Below the pieces are notes generated by a model that did no database searches, was not told where the DNA came from, and was given only the letters and a program-made list of their open reading frames with translations. Shown piece by piece: positions 7,839-15,361 of a stretch of DNA of 40,200 bases. Both the position numbers and the translations under genes were made by a program. The stretch comes from an uncultured Eubacteriales bacterium (GTDB taxonomy: Bacteria > Bacillota > Clostridia > Christensenellales > CAG-138): NCBI GenBank assembly GCA_902768795.1, contig CACXMS010000015.1, positions 1-40,200 of the forward strand, given 5' to 3'. Each line of letters begins with the position of its first letter. Position 1 is the first letter of the stretch.

Positions 7839-8603
7839 TCAATCCTTTTTTTGTTGCCTGCACCAAGTATCCATGACAAAATCAACCGGCAGATGCTTTA
7901 CGAGCCGCACCTGTCTGCGAACCGGCGCGCCGAGGATCGAAACGGTCTTTTTCCGCTTCAGGTCCGCCATCGCCTGTTCGATCACCTGCTCGGCGGTGTA
8001 CCAACGGTCGTAATAGGTGATCGTATCGTCGCGCACCGCGCGATCCATGAACTCGGTTTTGATCCAGCCCGGGCAAACGCACATCACATGGATGCCCCGC
8101 GTGCGCAGCTCGCGCCCGAGCGCGCGGGAAAAGCTCAGCACGTACGCTTTCGACGCGGCGTAAACCGCCATGTACGGCACCGGCTGCCAGCTCGAATTCG
8201 AGCCGAGATTGACGATCGCATCGCCCGCCTGCATGTACGGTAAACTGAGATGGCAGATCGCGGTCAGCGCGCGGTCGTTCAGATCGATGATTCCGAGCTG
8301 CCCGGCGCAGTCCGTCCCGGCAAACGAACCGAACAGGCCGTACCCCGCCGCATTGACCAGCAGGCAGATCCGCGGCTGTTCCTTCCCGAGCAGTTCGCGG
8401 TAATCGGCAAAGCGCGCCGCGTCCGTCAGATCCCATGCGAGCGGCCGGATCGGCGTTTTGCATTCGCTCTGCAGCGCTTCGAGCCGCTCCTTTCGCCGCG
8501 CGATGACCCAGATCTCATCGAGCGCATACGCCCGGTCGATCGCCCGGACGAATTCCATTCCCATGCCCGACGACGCGCCGGTCACAACCGCAATTCGTTT
8601 CAT
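7839..8603 (-). CDS. SDR family NAD(P)-dependent oxidoreductase
   Basis: A short-chain dehydrogenase/reductase, 254 aa, normal length for the classical family. The Rossmann glycine motif TGASSGMG is at residues 8-15. NAAG follows the fourth strand. The catalytic Ser is in GSNSS and the Tyr/Lys pair in YAASK (about residue 155), with PGW-x-KT after it. The C-terminal 40 residues (ILGAPVRRQVRLVKHLP) resemble the substrate loop and tail of SDRs acting on lipid-like or sugar substrates, but the substrate is not predictable. The start at 8603 has CGGAGGAAC upstream. It follows dut by 57 bp and may share its transcript. It ends next to repeat copy 1. Confidence 0.93.
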   Translation of the reverse strand: MKRIAVVTGASSGMGMEFVRAIDRAYALDEIWVIARRKERLEALQSECKTPIRPLAWDLTDAARFADYRELLGKEQPRICLLVNAAGYGLFGSFAGTDCAGQLGIIDLNDRALTAICHLSLPYMQAGDAIVNLGSNSSWQPVPYMAVYAASKAYVLSFSRALGRELRTRGIHVMCVCPGWIKTEFMDRAVRDDTITYYDRWYTAEQVIEQAMADLKRKKTVSILGAPVRRQVRLVKHLPVDFVMDTWCRQQKKD

Positions 8604-8660
8604 ACGTTCCTCCGCTGTCCTGTTTCTCGTTTGTCCCGCGTTTCAGGCGAAAAAGGCGCG

Positions 8661-9098
8661 TCAGACGCCGGTCGAGCCGAAGCCGCCCGCGCCGCGCTCG
8701 GTTACGGGCAGCGTTTCGGTTTCCTCAAACGAAACGGCAAGGTACGGCAGAATCACCAGCTGCGCGATACGATCGCCGTCCTGCACGGTGCGCGGCTTGT
8801 CCGAATCGTTGTGCAGCGCGACAATGTATTCGCCGCGGTAATCGGAATCGACGACGCCGACGCAGTTCGCCGGACGCAAGCCCTGGTTCGCGGCAAGGCC
8901 GCTCCGCGCAAAGCACGCCGCAAAGTATCCGTCCGGCAGCGCGGCGGTCAGGCCGGTGCCGATCTTCACGGTCGCGTGCGGCGCGATGACGACGGGCGCG
9001 TCGAGACAGGCATACAGATCATAACCCGCGGCGGCGGATGAGCCGCGCGTCGGGATGCGCGCGCCCGGGCGCAGTTTTTTCAGCGGTACGTTCAACAT
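8661..9098 (-). CDS. dut: dUTP diphosphatase (dUTPase)
   Basis: Hydrolyses dUTP to dUMP, which keeps uracil out of DNA and feeds thymidylate synthesis. It is 145 aa, the usual size of the trimeric enzyme. All five motifs are present: AAGYDLYA (1), ARSGLA (2), GVVDSDYRGEYIVAL (3, with the catalytic Asp), GDRIAQLVI (4) and RGAGGFGSTG (5, the mobile lid). The start at 9098 is supported by GGAGGATTTGCC upstream and by a promoter at 9129-9157. The open frame extends much further upstream, but that part overlaps other genes. Chromosomal rather than phage-borne by context. Confidence 0.96.
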   Translation of the reverse strand: MLNVPLKKLRPGARIPTRGSSAAAGYDLYACLDAPVVIAPHATVKIGTGLTAALPDGYFAACFARSGLAANQGLRPANCVGVVDSDYRGEYIVALHNDSDKPRTVQDGDRIAQLVILPYLAVSFEETETLPVTERGAGGFGSTGV

Positions 9099-9128
9099 GG
9101 CAAATCCTCCGGTTTGATTCTCTGCCAA

Positions 9129-9157
9129 AGTATAGCACATCCGCGCTGCGCCCGCAA
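9129..9157 (-). promoter_or_regulatory. dut promoter
   Basis: On the minus strand: TTGCGG (9152-9157), 17 bp, TATACT (9129-9134), in the 65-bp gap after the TIGR04086 gene. dut and the SDR gene therefore have their own start. Confidence 0.75.
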
Positions 9158-9163
9158 GAGGCG

Positions 9164-9574
9164 TTATTCTTTCTTCTTTGCCCCGAGCCGGGCGGTGAGC
9201 GCCGCTGCCGCGGAACCGATCGCAAAGCTCATGCACAGATCGGAAACCAGCGTCCAGGTGAACTGAAACCGTCCCAGGAACAGGGAAAACACGAGCGTCG
9301 TAAGCACGATCAGCAGCGCGCCCGCGATTCCGCCGTACAGCCACGTCTTCACAGCGACGCCGCGCCCGATCAGCCACCCCGCAAACAGCGCGGAAAGCAC
9401 CTTGATGACCGTATTGCCGACCGGAATCGCGCTGTCCGGCAGCCATTCGAGATAAATCAGCAGCGCAAACAGCAGCATCAGTCCGGTCGCGGCCGCCGCG
9501 GACAGCAGCACCGCTTTCAGAACAGCCCAGACCGGGATCGTGTTCCGTTTCTTTCGATGGATCGCTTTGTGCAT
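9164..9574 (-). CDS. TIGR04086 family membrane protein
   Basis: A small inner-membrane protein of 136 aa with four hydrophobic helices (AVLKAVLLSAAAATGLMLLF, then the VIKVLSALFAGWLIGRG segment, TWLYGGIAGALLIVL and a C-terminal helix). The LSALFAGWLIGRG-x-x-x-KTWLYGGIAGA stretch is characteristic of the TIGR04086/YrzE-like family of Firmicutes, whose function is unknown. ATG 9574 is preferred because AAAGGAGGGGG lies just upstream; the open frame starts 8 codons earlier inside that site. It is divergent from the ACP gene. Confidence 0.88.
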   Translation of the reverse strand: MHKAIHRKKRNTIPVWAVLKAVLLSAAAATGLMLLFALLIYLEWLPDSAIPVGNTVIKVLSALFAGWLIGRGVAVKTWLYGGIAGALLIVLTTLVFSLFLGRFQFTWTLVSDLCMSFAIGSAAAALTARLGAKKKE

Positions 9575-9647
9575 TGCATCCCCCTCCTTTGCCATCAATC
9601 TATGCGGCAGGCGCTCCCGGTATGCGGCGATTTTCCGCCGCGCATAC

Positions 9648-9676
9648 TTGCATCGGCGGCGAACCTGTGCTATACT
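9648..9676 (+). promoter_or_regulatory. promoter of ACP-aminotransferase operon
   Basis: TTGCAT (9648-9653), 17 bp, TATACT (9671-9676), 32 bp upstream of the ACP start codon. Confidence 0.75.
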
Positions 9677-9708
9677 GAAAAAACAGGATTGACGCGGGGA
9701 GGCAATTT

Positions 9709-9942
9709 ATGATTTTTGATCGACTGATGAAACTGTTCAAACGGGTGATGCCCTATGCGGACACCTCGAAAATTACACCCGAAAGCTCGCTTGTGCTCGA
9801 TCTGCACATCGACTCGGTGACGCTGCTGATGCTTGTGCTCGGCATTGAGGACGAATTCGGCGTTCGGTTCGAAAACCTCAATAACACGGCTTTTTCGACG
9901 GTCGGCGACGTCATGACCTATATTGAACGCAATATGGCCTGA
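9709..9942 (+). CDS. acyl carrier protein
   Basis: A 77-aa carrier protein. The phosphopantetheine attachment serine is Ser36 in LDLHIDSVTLLMLVLG, with Val in place of the usual Leu after DS. Four helices and an acidic surface typical of ACPs are evident. GGGGAGG precedes the start. It is not in a fatty-acid synthesis cluster; the only partner is the aminotransferase 17 bp downstream. It could be the housekeeping ACP or a dedicated carrier for a small pathway. The DSV variation and the context make me prefer a secondary ACP, at low certainty. Confidence 0.9.
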   Translation: MIFDRLMKLFKRVMPYADTSKITPESSLVLDLHIDSVTLLMLVLGIEDEFGVRFENLNNTAFSTVGDVMTYIERNMA

Positions 9943-9959
9943 CGCCCGGAGGACAAACC

Positions 9960-11117
9960 ATGCAGCCGTTATCGAACCGCACCGCGCCGCTTTCCGATTC
10001 CTGCATCCGCCGCATGACGCGCATCGCTATGGAATGCGGCGCGATCAATCTTTCCCAAGGGTTCCCCGATTTCGACCCGCCGCAGGCGATCATGGACCGG
10101 CTCGCGCGCGTTGCCGTCCACGGCCCGCACCAGTATTCCCCGACCTGGGGGGCCGCAAATTACCGCCGCGCGCTGTGCGATAAGCTGTCGCGCTGGATGG
10201 GTATTCCGCTGGATCCGGACGAGAACGTTCTTGCGACCGTCGGCAGCACCGAGGCCATGATGGCCGCGCTGATGGCGATCACGAATCCCGGCGACCGCAT
10301 TGCGATCTTTTCTCCGTTTTTCGAGAACTACGAAGCGCAGGCGCTTTTGCTCGACTGCGAACCGGTGTTCATTCCGCTCGTCCCGCCTGAAAACAATTTC
10401 GATCCGAACCTGCTCGAAGACGTGTTCCGAAAAGGCGTCAAGGCGATGATCGTCTGCAACCCGTCGAACCCGAACGGCAAAGTCTTTTCGAGAGCCGAGC
10501 TGGAAACGATCGCGCTTCTTGCGATCCGCTACGACGTCTACATCATCATGGACGAAGTGTATGAGCACATTCTGTACGCGCCGTATGTGCATACCTATAT
10601 GGCGTCGCTGCCCGGCATGTGGGAGCGCACGATCAGCTGCTCCTCGCTCAGCAAAACGTATTCCGTCACCGGCTGGCGGCTCGGCTACATCACGGCATGC
10701 AAGCGTCTGATGGATCAATGCAAAAAGGTGCATGATTTTCTGACCGTCTGCGCGCCGTCGCCGCTGCAGGAGGCGATCATTGCGGGCCTGAAGATGCCCG
10801 ACTCCTACTACGCTGAGCTGCAGGCGCATTATACGCACATGAAAGAGCTGTTCTGCGGCGGACTGCGTTCGCTCGGCTTCGATTTCATCGATCCGCAGGG
10901 CACGTACTTCCTTCTTGTGGATATCGGAAAGTGGGCAAAGGGCGACGACGTCGCGTTTTGCGAACGGCTGGCCCGGGAGATCGGCGTGGCCGCCGTGCCC
11001 GGCAGCACGTTCTATAAGGAGGATGTGTGCCACCTCGCCCGGTTCCACTACGCGAAAAAAGACGAAACGCTGCTCGCCGCGCTCGACCGCCTGGCGGACA
11101 TCGACAAGCTGCTGTAA
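9960..11117 (+). CDS. PLP-dependent class I/II aminotransferase
   Basis: A fold-type I aminotransferase of 385 aa, full length. The PLP-binding lysine is Lys232 in SLSKTYSVTGWRLGY. Also visible are NPSNPNGKVF (substrate carboxylate and PLP contact), MDEVYEHILY and the final Arg in LARFHYA that binds the alpha-carboxylate. The sequence resembles the aspartate/methionine/kynurenine aminotransferase group. It is cytoplasmic. It lies 17 bp after the ACP gene with GGAGGA upstream, so the two are co-transcribed. That link may be functional (an aminated acyl intermediate) or accidental; a plain amino acid aminotransferase is the safe reading. Confidence 0.93.
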   Translation: MQPLSNRTAPLSDSCIRRMTRIAMECGAINLSQGFPDFDPPQAIMDRLARVAVHGPHQYSPTWGAANYRRALCDKLSRWMGIPLDPDENVLATVGSTEAMMAALMAITNPGDRIAIFSPFFENYEAQALLLDCEPVFIPLVPPENNFDPNLLEDVFRKGVKAMIVCNPSNPNGKVFSRAELETIALLAIRYDVYIIMDEVYEHILYAPYVHTYMASLPGMWERTISCSSLSKTYSVTGWRLGYITACKRLMDQCKKVHDFLTVCAPSPLQEAIIAGLKMPDSYYAELQAHYTHMKELFCGGLRSLGFDFIDPQGTYFLLVDIGKWAKGDDVAFCERLAREIGVAAVPGSTFYKEDVCHLARFHYAKKDETLLAALDRLADIDKLL

Positions 11118-11131
11118 CCGACAGTTCTTCC

Positions 11132-11166
11132 GCCGTGAAACGATCGTTCGTTTCACGGCTTTTCTT
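11132..11166 (+). terminator. terminator of ACP-aminotransferase operon
   Basis: Perfect 12-bp stem GCCGTGAAACGA (11132-11143) / TCGTTTCACGGC (11148-11159) with a TCGT loop, followed by TTTTCTTATTT. Confidence 0.88.
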
Positions 11167-11174
11167 ATTTCCTC

Positions 11175-11203
11175 TTGCGAAAAACCGCAAATTCTGCTAT
11201 ACT
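11175..11203 (+). promoter_or_regulatory. promoter of the zinc-ribbon protein gene
   Basis: TTGCGA (11175-11180), 17 bp, TATACT (11198-11203). It lies 58 bp before the start codon at 11262. Confidence 0.75.
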
Positions 11204-11261
11204 TTCCGATAACGGGAGCGCCGCTCCCGAATACGGATCCCAAAACAGGAGGGAATCAGAT

Positions 11262-13067
11262 ATGGCATTTTGCAGCAATTGCGGAGCACAGGTACAGGAA
11301 GGCGCGCGGTTCTGCCGCGAATGCGGCGCGCGCATCGGCGCCGAACCCGAACAGCCGATCCTGACGCCGGACGAACCTCTGCAGCCGGAACCCGAACCGC
11401 AACCGGAACCCGAACCGCAGCCGGAACCCGAACCGCAGCCGGAACCCGAACCGCAGCCGGAACCCGAACCGCAGCCCGAACCCGAGCCGCAGCCGGAGCC
11501 GACGAAGAAGAAGAAAAAGATGCTTCCGTTTCTTCTTGCCGGCGCGGGACTGCTTGCGCTTCTGCTGATCGTCGGCGGGATTTTCCTGGTCCTCGGACTT
11601 GTGAAATCGGCCGGCGCGTCGTCCGAGTTTTCCGCGATCGTTTCGCGCGAGGATGAAGACGGCACTGCCTATGTTCCTCTGATGAACGGCAACAGCATTC
11701 AGATCAAGGGCGACGTTTCGCTGGCCGCGCTCACCAAAGACAGAAAGCACCTCGTGGTTCTGATGGAAGACGGCTCGCTGTATGCGGTCAATCAGCGGAA
11801 TTCCGAAAAGACCGAGATTGCCCATAACGTCGACACGGTCAACAGTCTCAGAAACGACGGCCTGTTCTTCACGAACAAGGACAGCAAGAAATACCGCTAT
11901 ACGTTCCGGAACGACGAGTCCGTCCTGCTCGGCACGAACATCGCCAATGCCTACAGTCCGAACAATCTGACCGCCCTGTATTCGACCGACGACGGCAAGA
12001 TCTACCTCCTGCCCGCAGATCGGGACGAGGGCGAACGCATCGGCAGCTATACAGATTCCATCTATATGGAAGCCGTTTCCGACGACGGCAAGACCGCCGT
12101 CTGGACCGAAAAGACCGGCTCCGAGGAATTGACCACGGTGCTGTATGCAGGCGGCGACAAAACGACGCTCGGCTCGGTCAGCGGAAAGTATGATTACACG
12201 GTCGTAAGCTTCTCCGACGATCAGAAATACGCGGTCATCGGCAGTCTCGACGGCGACTCGATCTGGATCGCGGAGCCCGGCAAGGAAGAAGTGAAGGTCA
12301 AGCTCGGCGCAGAGCTCGGAAGAAGCACGTTCTATTCCGAAAAGGGCGATGTGCAGGATCTGAAGCGCTCCGAGATCCGCTCTCTGTACGTTTCGACCGA
12401 GAGCGAAAACGGATATAACCTCTACGGAATTTTGGCGGACGGCTCGCGCGAACGCATGCTGACCAAAATCAACAGCTATGTGATTGCGGACGGCACGATC
12501 ATCTATCTGACGACGGACAACGATCTGTACTGTGCAAAGATCCGCGAAGACCGGATCACCGACGAATACCGGATCGCCAGCGAAGTCAATCTGTTCGAAA
12601 CGCCGGAAAACGGGAAGTTCGTTTATTACATCAAGGATTATGACAACGACGACGAATCCGGCGTCCTGTACTGCTTCAAGATCGGCACGAAGGAATCCAA
12701 GCGCGTCTCGAGCGACGCCGGCTGCTGGATTTCACAGTATCTCTCTCTGGGCGGATATCTGTATGTCTCCTTCAGCGAAACGGGCGACACCGTGTACTAT
12801 CTCGAAGAGATGGAAGAAGTCAAGGACACCTATGCCAACATGGGCACGCTGGTTGCCTGGACCTACGGCAATGAGTCGCGCAAGAAGATCTCCGGCGAGG
12901 TGCTGGCGAATTCTCTGAACAGCGGAAGAATGGACGGTCAGCTGAACCCGTCGTCGTTCATCTTCCTGAAGTATTCGTCCAAGAGTGCCTCGGGCGATAT
13001 CCTCTGCAACTGGATGTACTACAACGGCTCGAAGGTGACGAAGTTCGCAACCGACGTCATTCGCTGA
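11262..13067 (+). CDS. zinc-ribbon, membrane-anchored beta-propeller-like protein
   Basis: A 601-aa protein in three parts. Residues 1-27 form a zinc ribbon (CSNCGAQVQEGARFCRECGA). A Pro-Glu-Gln linker of about 40 residues follows, then KKKKK and one transmembrane helix (FLLAGAGLLALLLIVGGIFL, about residue 88-110). The rest, about 480 residues, is outside the membrane. It is built of repeated short strands with Asp-Gly turns (for example LVVLMEDGSLYAV, TALYSTDDGKIYLL and YAVIGSLDGDSIWIA), as in WD40/TolB-like propellers. Such zinc-ribbon/TM/propeller proteins are common in Clostridia and have no assigned role. The start at 11262 has AGGAGGGAATC upstream. It has its own promoter and terminator. 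Confidence 0.9.
   Translation: MAFCSNCGAQVQEGARFCRECGARIGAEPEQPILTPDEPLQPEPEPQPEPEPQPEPEPQPEPEPQPEPEPQPEPEPQPEPTKKKKKMLPFLLAGAGLLALLLIVGGIFLVLGLVKSAGASSEFSAIVSREDEDGTAYVPLMNGNSIQIKGDVSLAALTKDRKHLVVLMEDGSLYAVNQRNSEKTEIAHNVDTVNSLRNDGLFFTNKDSKKYRYTFRNDESVLLGTNIANAYSPNNLTALYSTDDGKIYLLPADRDEGERIGSYTDSIYMEAVSDDGKTAVWTEKTGSEELTTVLYAGGDKTTLGSVSGKYDYTVVSFSDDQKYAVIGSLDGDSIWIAEPGKEEVKVKLGAELGRSTFYSEKGDVQDLKRSEIRSLYVSTESENGYNLYGILADGSRERMLTKINSYVIADGTIIYLTTDNDLYCAKIREDRITDEYRIASEVNLFETPENGKFVYYIKDYDNDDESGVLYCFKIGTKESKRVSSDAGCWISQYLSLGGYLYVSFSETGDTVYYLEEMEEVKDTYANMGTLVAWTYGNESRKKISGEVLANSLNSGRMDGQLNPSSFIFLKYSSKSASGDILCNWMYYNGSKVTKFATDVIR
11384..11500 (+). repeat. in-frame Pro-Glu-Gln codon repeat
   Basis: An 18-bp unit (CCCGAACCGCAGCCGGAA) is repeated about six times inside the zinc-ribbon protein gene and codes for a PEPQPE linker. 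The high identity of the units suggests slippage, so linker length may vary between strains. Confidence 0.9.
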
Positions 13068-13114
13068 TCCGGTCCCGTCAAAGTCAATAAAACAGAACCA
13101 AAATCCAATAATGC

Positions 13115-13143
13115 AAACCGCCCGTCATACAGACGGGCGGTTT
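13115..13143 (+). terminator. terminator of the zinc-ribbon protein gene
   Basis: Twelve-bp stem AAACCGCCCGTC (13115-13126) / GACGGGCGGTTT (13132-13143), 5-nt loop. The T-tract is short and is followed at once by the palindrome of repeat copy 2. Confidence 0.78.
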
Positions 13144-13144
13144 G

Positions 13145-13370
13145 TGTCAGCGTGTCAAAAAAAACTTTTGACACGCTGACAGAGACTGTTGGAAAGACTA
13201 ACAGACGCCGGAGTTTTCACTCAAAGCGAATAAACAGCGGTCAATCCCTTCCGGCGCTTTTTCACCCGCCGGGTGCGCGCCGAAAGGGATCGCGCTCGGC
13301 GAAAACGCGGATAATTTGCGGCGAATGATCGAAGAAAAGACCTGTAAGTATTCTTTTCCGTAATCCGCGC
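13145..13370. repeat. dispersed intergenic repeat, copy 2
   Basis: Palindrome with 16-bp arms (13145-13160 / 13166-13181) whose core GCGTGTCAAAA...TTTTGACACGC equals that of copy 1. Downstream it has a GCCGGA-GTTTTCACTCAAAGC block, then TTTGCGGCGAATGATC, GAAGAAAAG and CCTGTAAGTATTCTT. These blocks match copy 1 in order. A 60-bp inserted or diverged segment sits in the middle. It lies between convergent genes, and I see no coding capacity. Confidence 0.6.
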
Positions 13371-13399
13371 AAACGGTCTGACCTCTTTTACGACAGACT

Positions 13400-13430
13400 G
13401 AAGGGCTGTCCCGCTTGGAGACAGCCCTTC
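13400..13430. terminator. possible terminator of the 5'-nucleotidase gene
   Basis: Eleven-bp stem GAAGGGCTGTC (13400-13410) / GACAGCCCTTC (13420-13430), 9-nt loop. There is no clear U-tract on the minus strand, and only a weak one (GTATTTT) on the plus strand. Confidence 0.55.
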
Positions 13431-13449
13431 GTATTTTGGGGGAATTCGA

Positions 13450-15267
13450 TTATACGGCCGGCGCGGCTTCGGGCGCCTCGGCTTCGGGCGCCTCGAGCTC
13501 GGGTTCGAGAATCGTGATGCGGCCCTGGCCGTACGGATCGCTGTAATCGTCGCCGACGGTGCCGTTCAGTACGGTGACGATGTAGTTGATCAGCACCTGG
13601 TTGTCGAGCATAACCTCGTCGCGCAGGATCGTGTTGTCCTGGAACATCGTATAGCCGTCGCCTGCGCTCTTGAGCAGGTAGTTATGGCAGGCAACCGTGT
13701 AGATCTTCTCGGGGTCGAGCGGCGCGTAGGTGCCGTCCGCCTGCAGAACCTGAACGTCCTTAACGCGGCGGTCGCCGGTCACCTGAATGAACATGCCCTT
13801 TTCATCTGTTTCGACCGTCGATGCGACCGACAGATCGATCGAGAACTTCAGGCCCGAAACCTGCAGGAATCCGCCGAATTCGTCGGGCAGCTTCGCGCAG
13901 CTGAACTCGAGCGCGTCGAGCACTTCCTGACCGGTCGCTTCGACGACGCACATCGCGTTGCCGAACGGATGGACTTTGATGATCTGACCGAACGTGATGT
14001 CGCCGGCCGCGATGGAAGCGCGAACGCCGCCGCCGTTGACGAACGCGATGTCGGATTCACCCATTGCACGGTACGCATCCGCGCACAGATCGCCGAGGTT
14101 CGTCTCCTGGCTGCGGACGATACGGATCGCCTTTCCGTCGGCGCCGACCGCAATCGGATCGTTGACGACGAGGTTCACAGCGGTCTTGGCAACCACGGTG
14201 TTCACGAGCTCCTCGTTTTCGGCAATCGCCGCCTGAACCGCTTCGCCCATGCCGTTGTCGTTCTGCAACAGGCCGATGTCGTCGCAGAACAGGAGCGCGC
14301 TGTCGCTGATCAGCTTCGTTGAGAGCTTGTTGTCCGCGCCGATCGACAGCATGCCGACGTTTTGGAACTTGGTGCCGGTCGACGTCAGAATGACCGCGTC
14401 GCCGTTCAGATTCTTAACGGATTCGCTTTCCAGCACGGTGTGCGAATGGGCGTCGAGCATTACGTCGATGCCGGTCGTATGCGTGATCACGTCGGACGAA
14501 GTCCACGGGATCGCATCGGCCTCGACACCGAGGTGCGCCAGCGCGACAACAATTTCAGCGCCCTCTGCGCGGGCCGCGTCAACCGCTTTCTGCACCGCAT
14601 CATAGAGGTCCTGTCCGTCGTTGCCTTCGCAGAACGAATAGATGTAATTGCCCTCGCCGTCCTGGAAATAGGTCGGCGTGGAGGTCTTGAACGTCTGCGG
14701 CGTCGCAATGCCGACGAAACCGATCTTCTTGCCCTCGCACTCAACGACCGCATAGCCGTCCAGAACGGGCTTGCCTTCCGCGTCCGTGAAGTTGCAGGCA
14801 AGATACCGGAAGTTGGCGCGTTCGACGTTCTTCTGGAACTGTTCCATACCGTAGTCGAACTCATGGTTGCCGATCGTGGCAAACGCATAACCGGCTGTAT
14901 TCATCAGGTCGATGATCGCTTCGCCCTTGGAGAGCGTTCCGATTACGTCGCCCTGTACGGCGTCGCCGGCATCCACGAGGATAACGGCCTTGCCGGCTTC
15001 TTCCAGCGCCGCTTTCACGCGGGCGACGCCGGCAAAGCCCATGCCGTCGGTCACGCCGCAGTGCGTGTCGTTCGTGTACAGAATGACGACGTCCTTCGGT
15101 CCTTCCGGTTCGGGCTCGGGCTCGGGTTCGGGCGTCGGGGCCTCGGTCACAACGGGTGCCTCGGTCGCTTTCGGCGTGACCTCGGGCAACGGCGTCGGGG
15201 TTGCCGTGCAAGCCAGCGATAACATCATTACAAGGGCCAGCAGGCAGACAAAAATACGTTTCTTCAT
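13450..15267 (-). CDS. 5'-nucleotidase / bifunctional metallophosphatase lipoprotein
   Basis: A surface-anchored enzyme expected to remove phosphate from extracellular nucleotides (UshA/YhcR-like). It is 605 aa from ATG 15267 (AAAAGGAGGATAC upstream). The signal peptide ends in a lipobox (LSLAC, about residues 16-20). A Pro-Thr/Glu linker follows, then the metallophosphatase domain with YTNDTHC, VDAGD, GNHEFDYG and DAHSHTVLE metal ligands. The 5'-nucleotidase C-terminal domain comes next (GDLCADAYRAMGESDIAFVN, KVHPFGN, KSAGDGYTMF). A Glu-Ala-Pro tail ends it. It has its own promoter. With adenine deaminase nearby it fits purine salvage from outside the cell, an inference from proximity only. 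Confidence 0.95.
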   Translation of the reverse strand: MKKRIFVCLLALVMMLSLACTATPTPLPEVTPKATEAPVVTEAPTPEPEPEPEPEGPKDVVILYTNDTHCGVTDGMGFAGVARVKAALEEAGKAVILVDAGDAVQGDVIGTLSKGEAIIDLMNTAGYAFATIGNHEFDYGMEQFQKNVERANFRYLACNFTDAEGKPVLDGYAVVECEGKKIGFVGIATPQTFKTSTPTYFQDGEGNYIYSFCEGNDGQDLYDAVQKAVDAARAEGAEIVVALAHLGVEADAIPWTSSDVITHTTGIDVMLDAHSHTVLESESVKNLNGDAVILTSTGTKFQNVGMLSIGADNKLSTKLISDSALLFCDDIGLLQNDNGMGEAVQAAIAENEELVNTVVAKTAVNLVVNDPIAVGADGKAIRIVRSQETNLGDLCADAYRAMGESDIAFVNGGGVRASIAAGDITFGQIIKVHPFGNAMCVVEATGQEVLDALEFSCAKLPDEFGGFLQVSGLKFSIDLSVASTVETDEKGMFIQVTGDRRVKDVQVLQADGTYAPLDPEKIYTVACHNYLLKSAGDGYTMFQDNTILRDEVMLDNQVLINYIVTVLNGTVGDDYSDPYGQGRITILEPELEAPEAEAPEAAPAV

Positions 15268-15310
15268 GTCGTATCCTCCTTTTATTTTTAACGCTTCTGC
15301 GTCTGATTTG

Positions 15311-15339
15311 ATTGTATCATAGACATGTTCCGTTTTCAA
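15311..15339 (-). promoter_or_regulatory. promoter of the 5'-nucleotidase gene
   Basis: On the minus strand: TTGAAA (15334-15339), 17 bp, TACAAT (15311-15316). It is placed in the gap just after the hydrolase gene stop at 15362. Confidence 0.78.
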
Positions 15340-15361
15340 TCCGGTTTTTCAAAAAATCCCG

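Noticed and set aside
11384..11500. Regular short repeats that could suggest a CRISPR array
   Set aside because: The 18-bp units are contiguous, in frame and code for a Pro-Glu-Gln linker. There are no spacers. No CRISPR array or cas gene is seen in the window.
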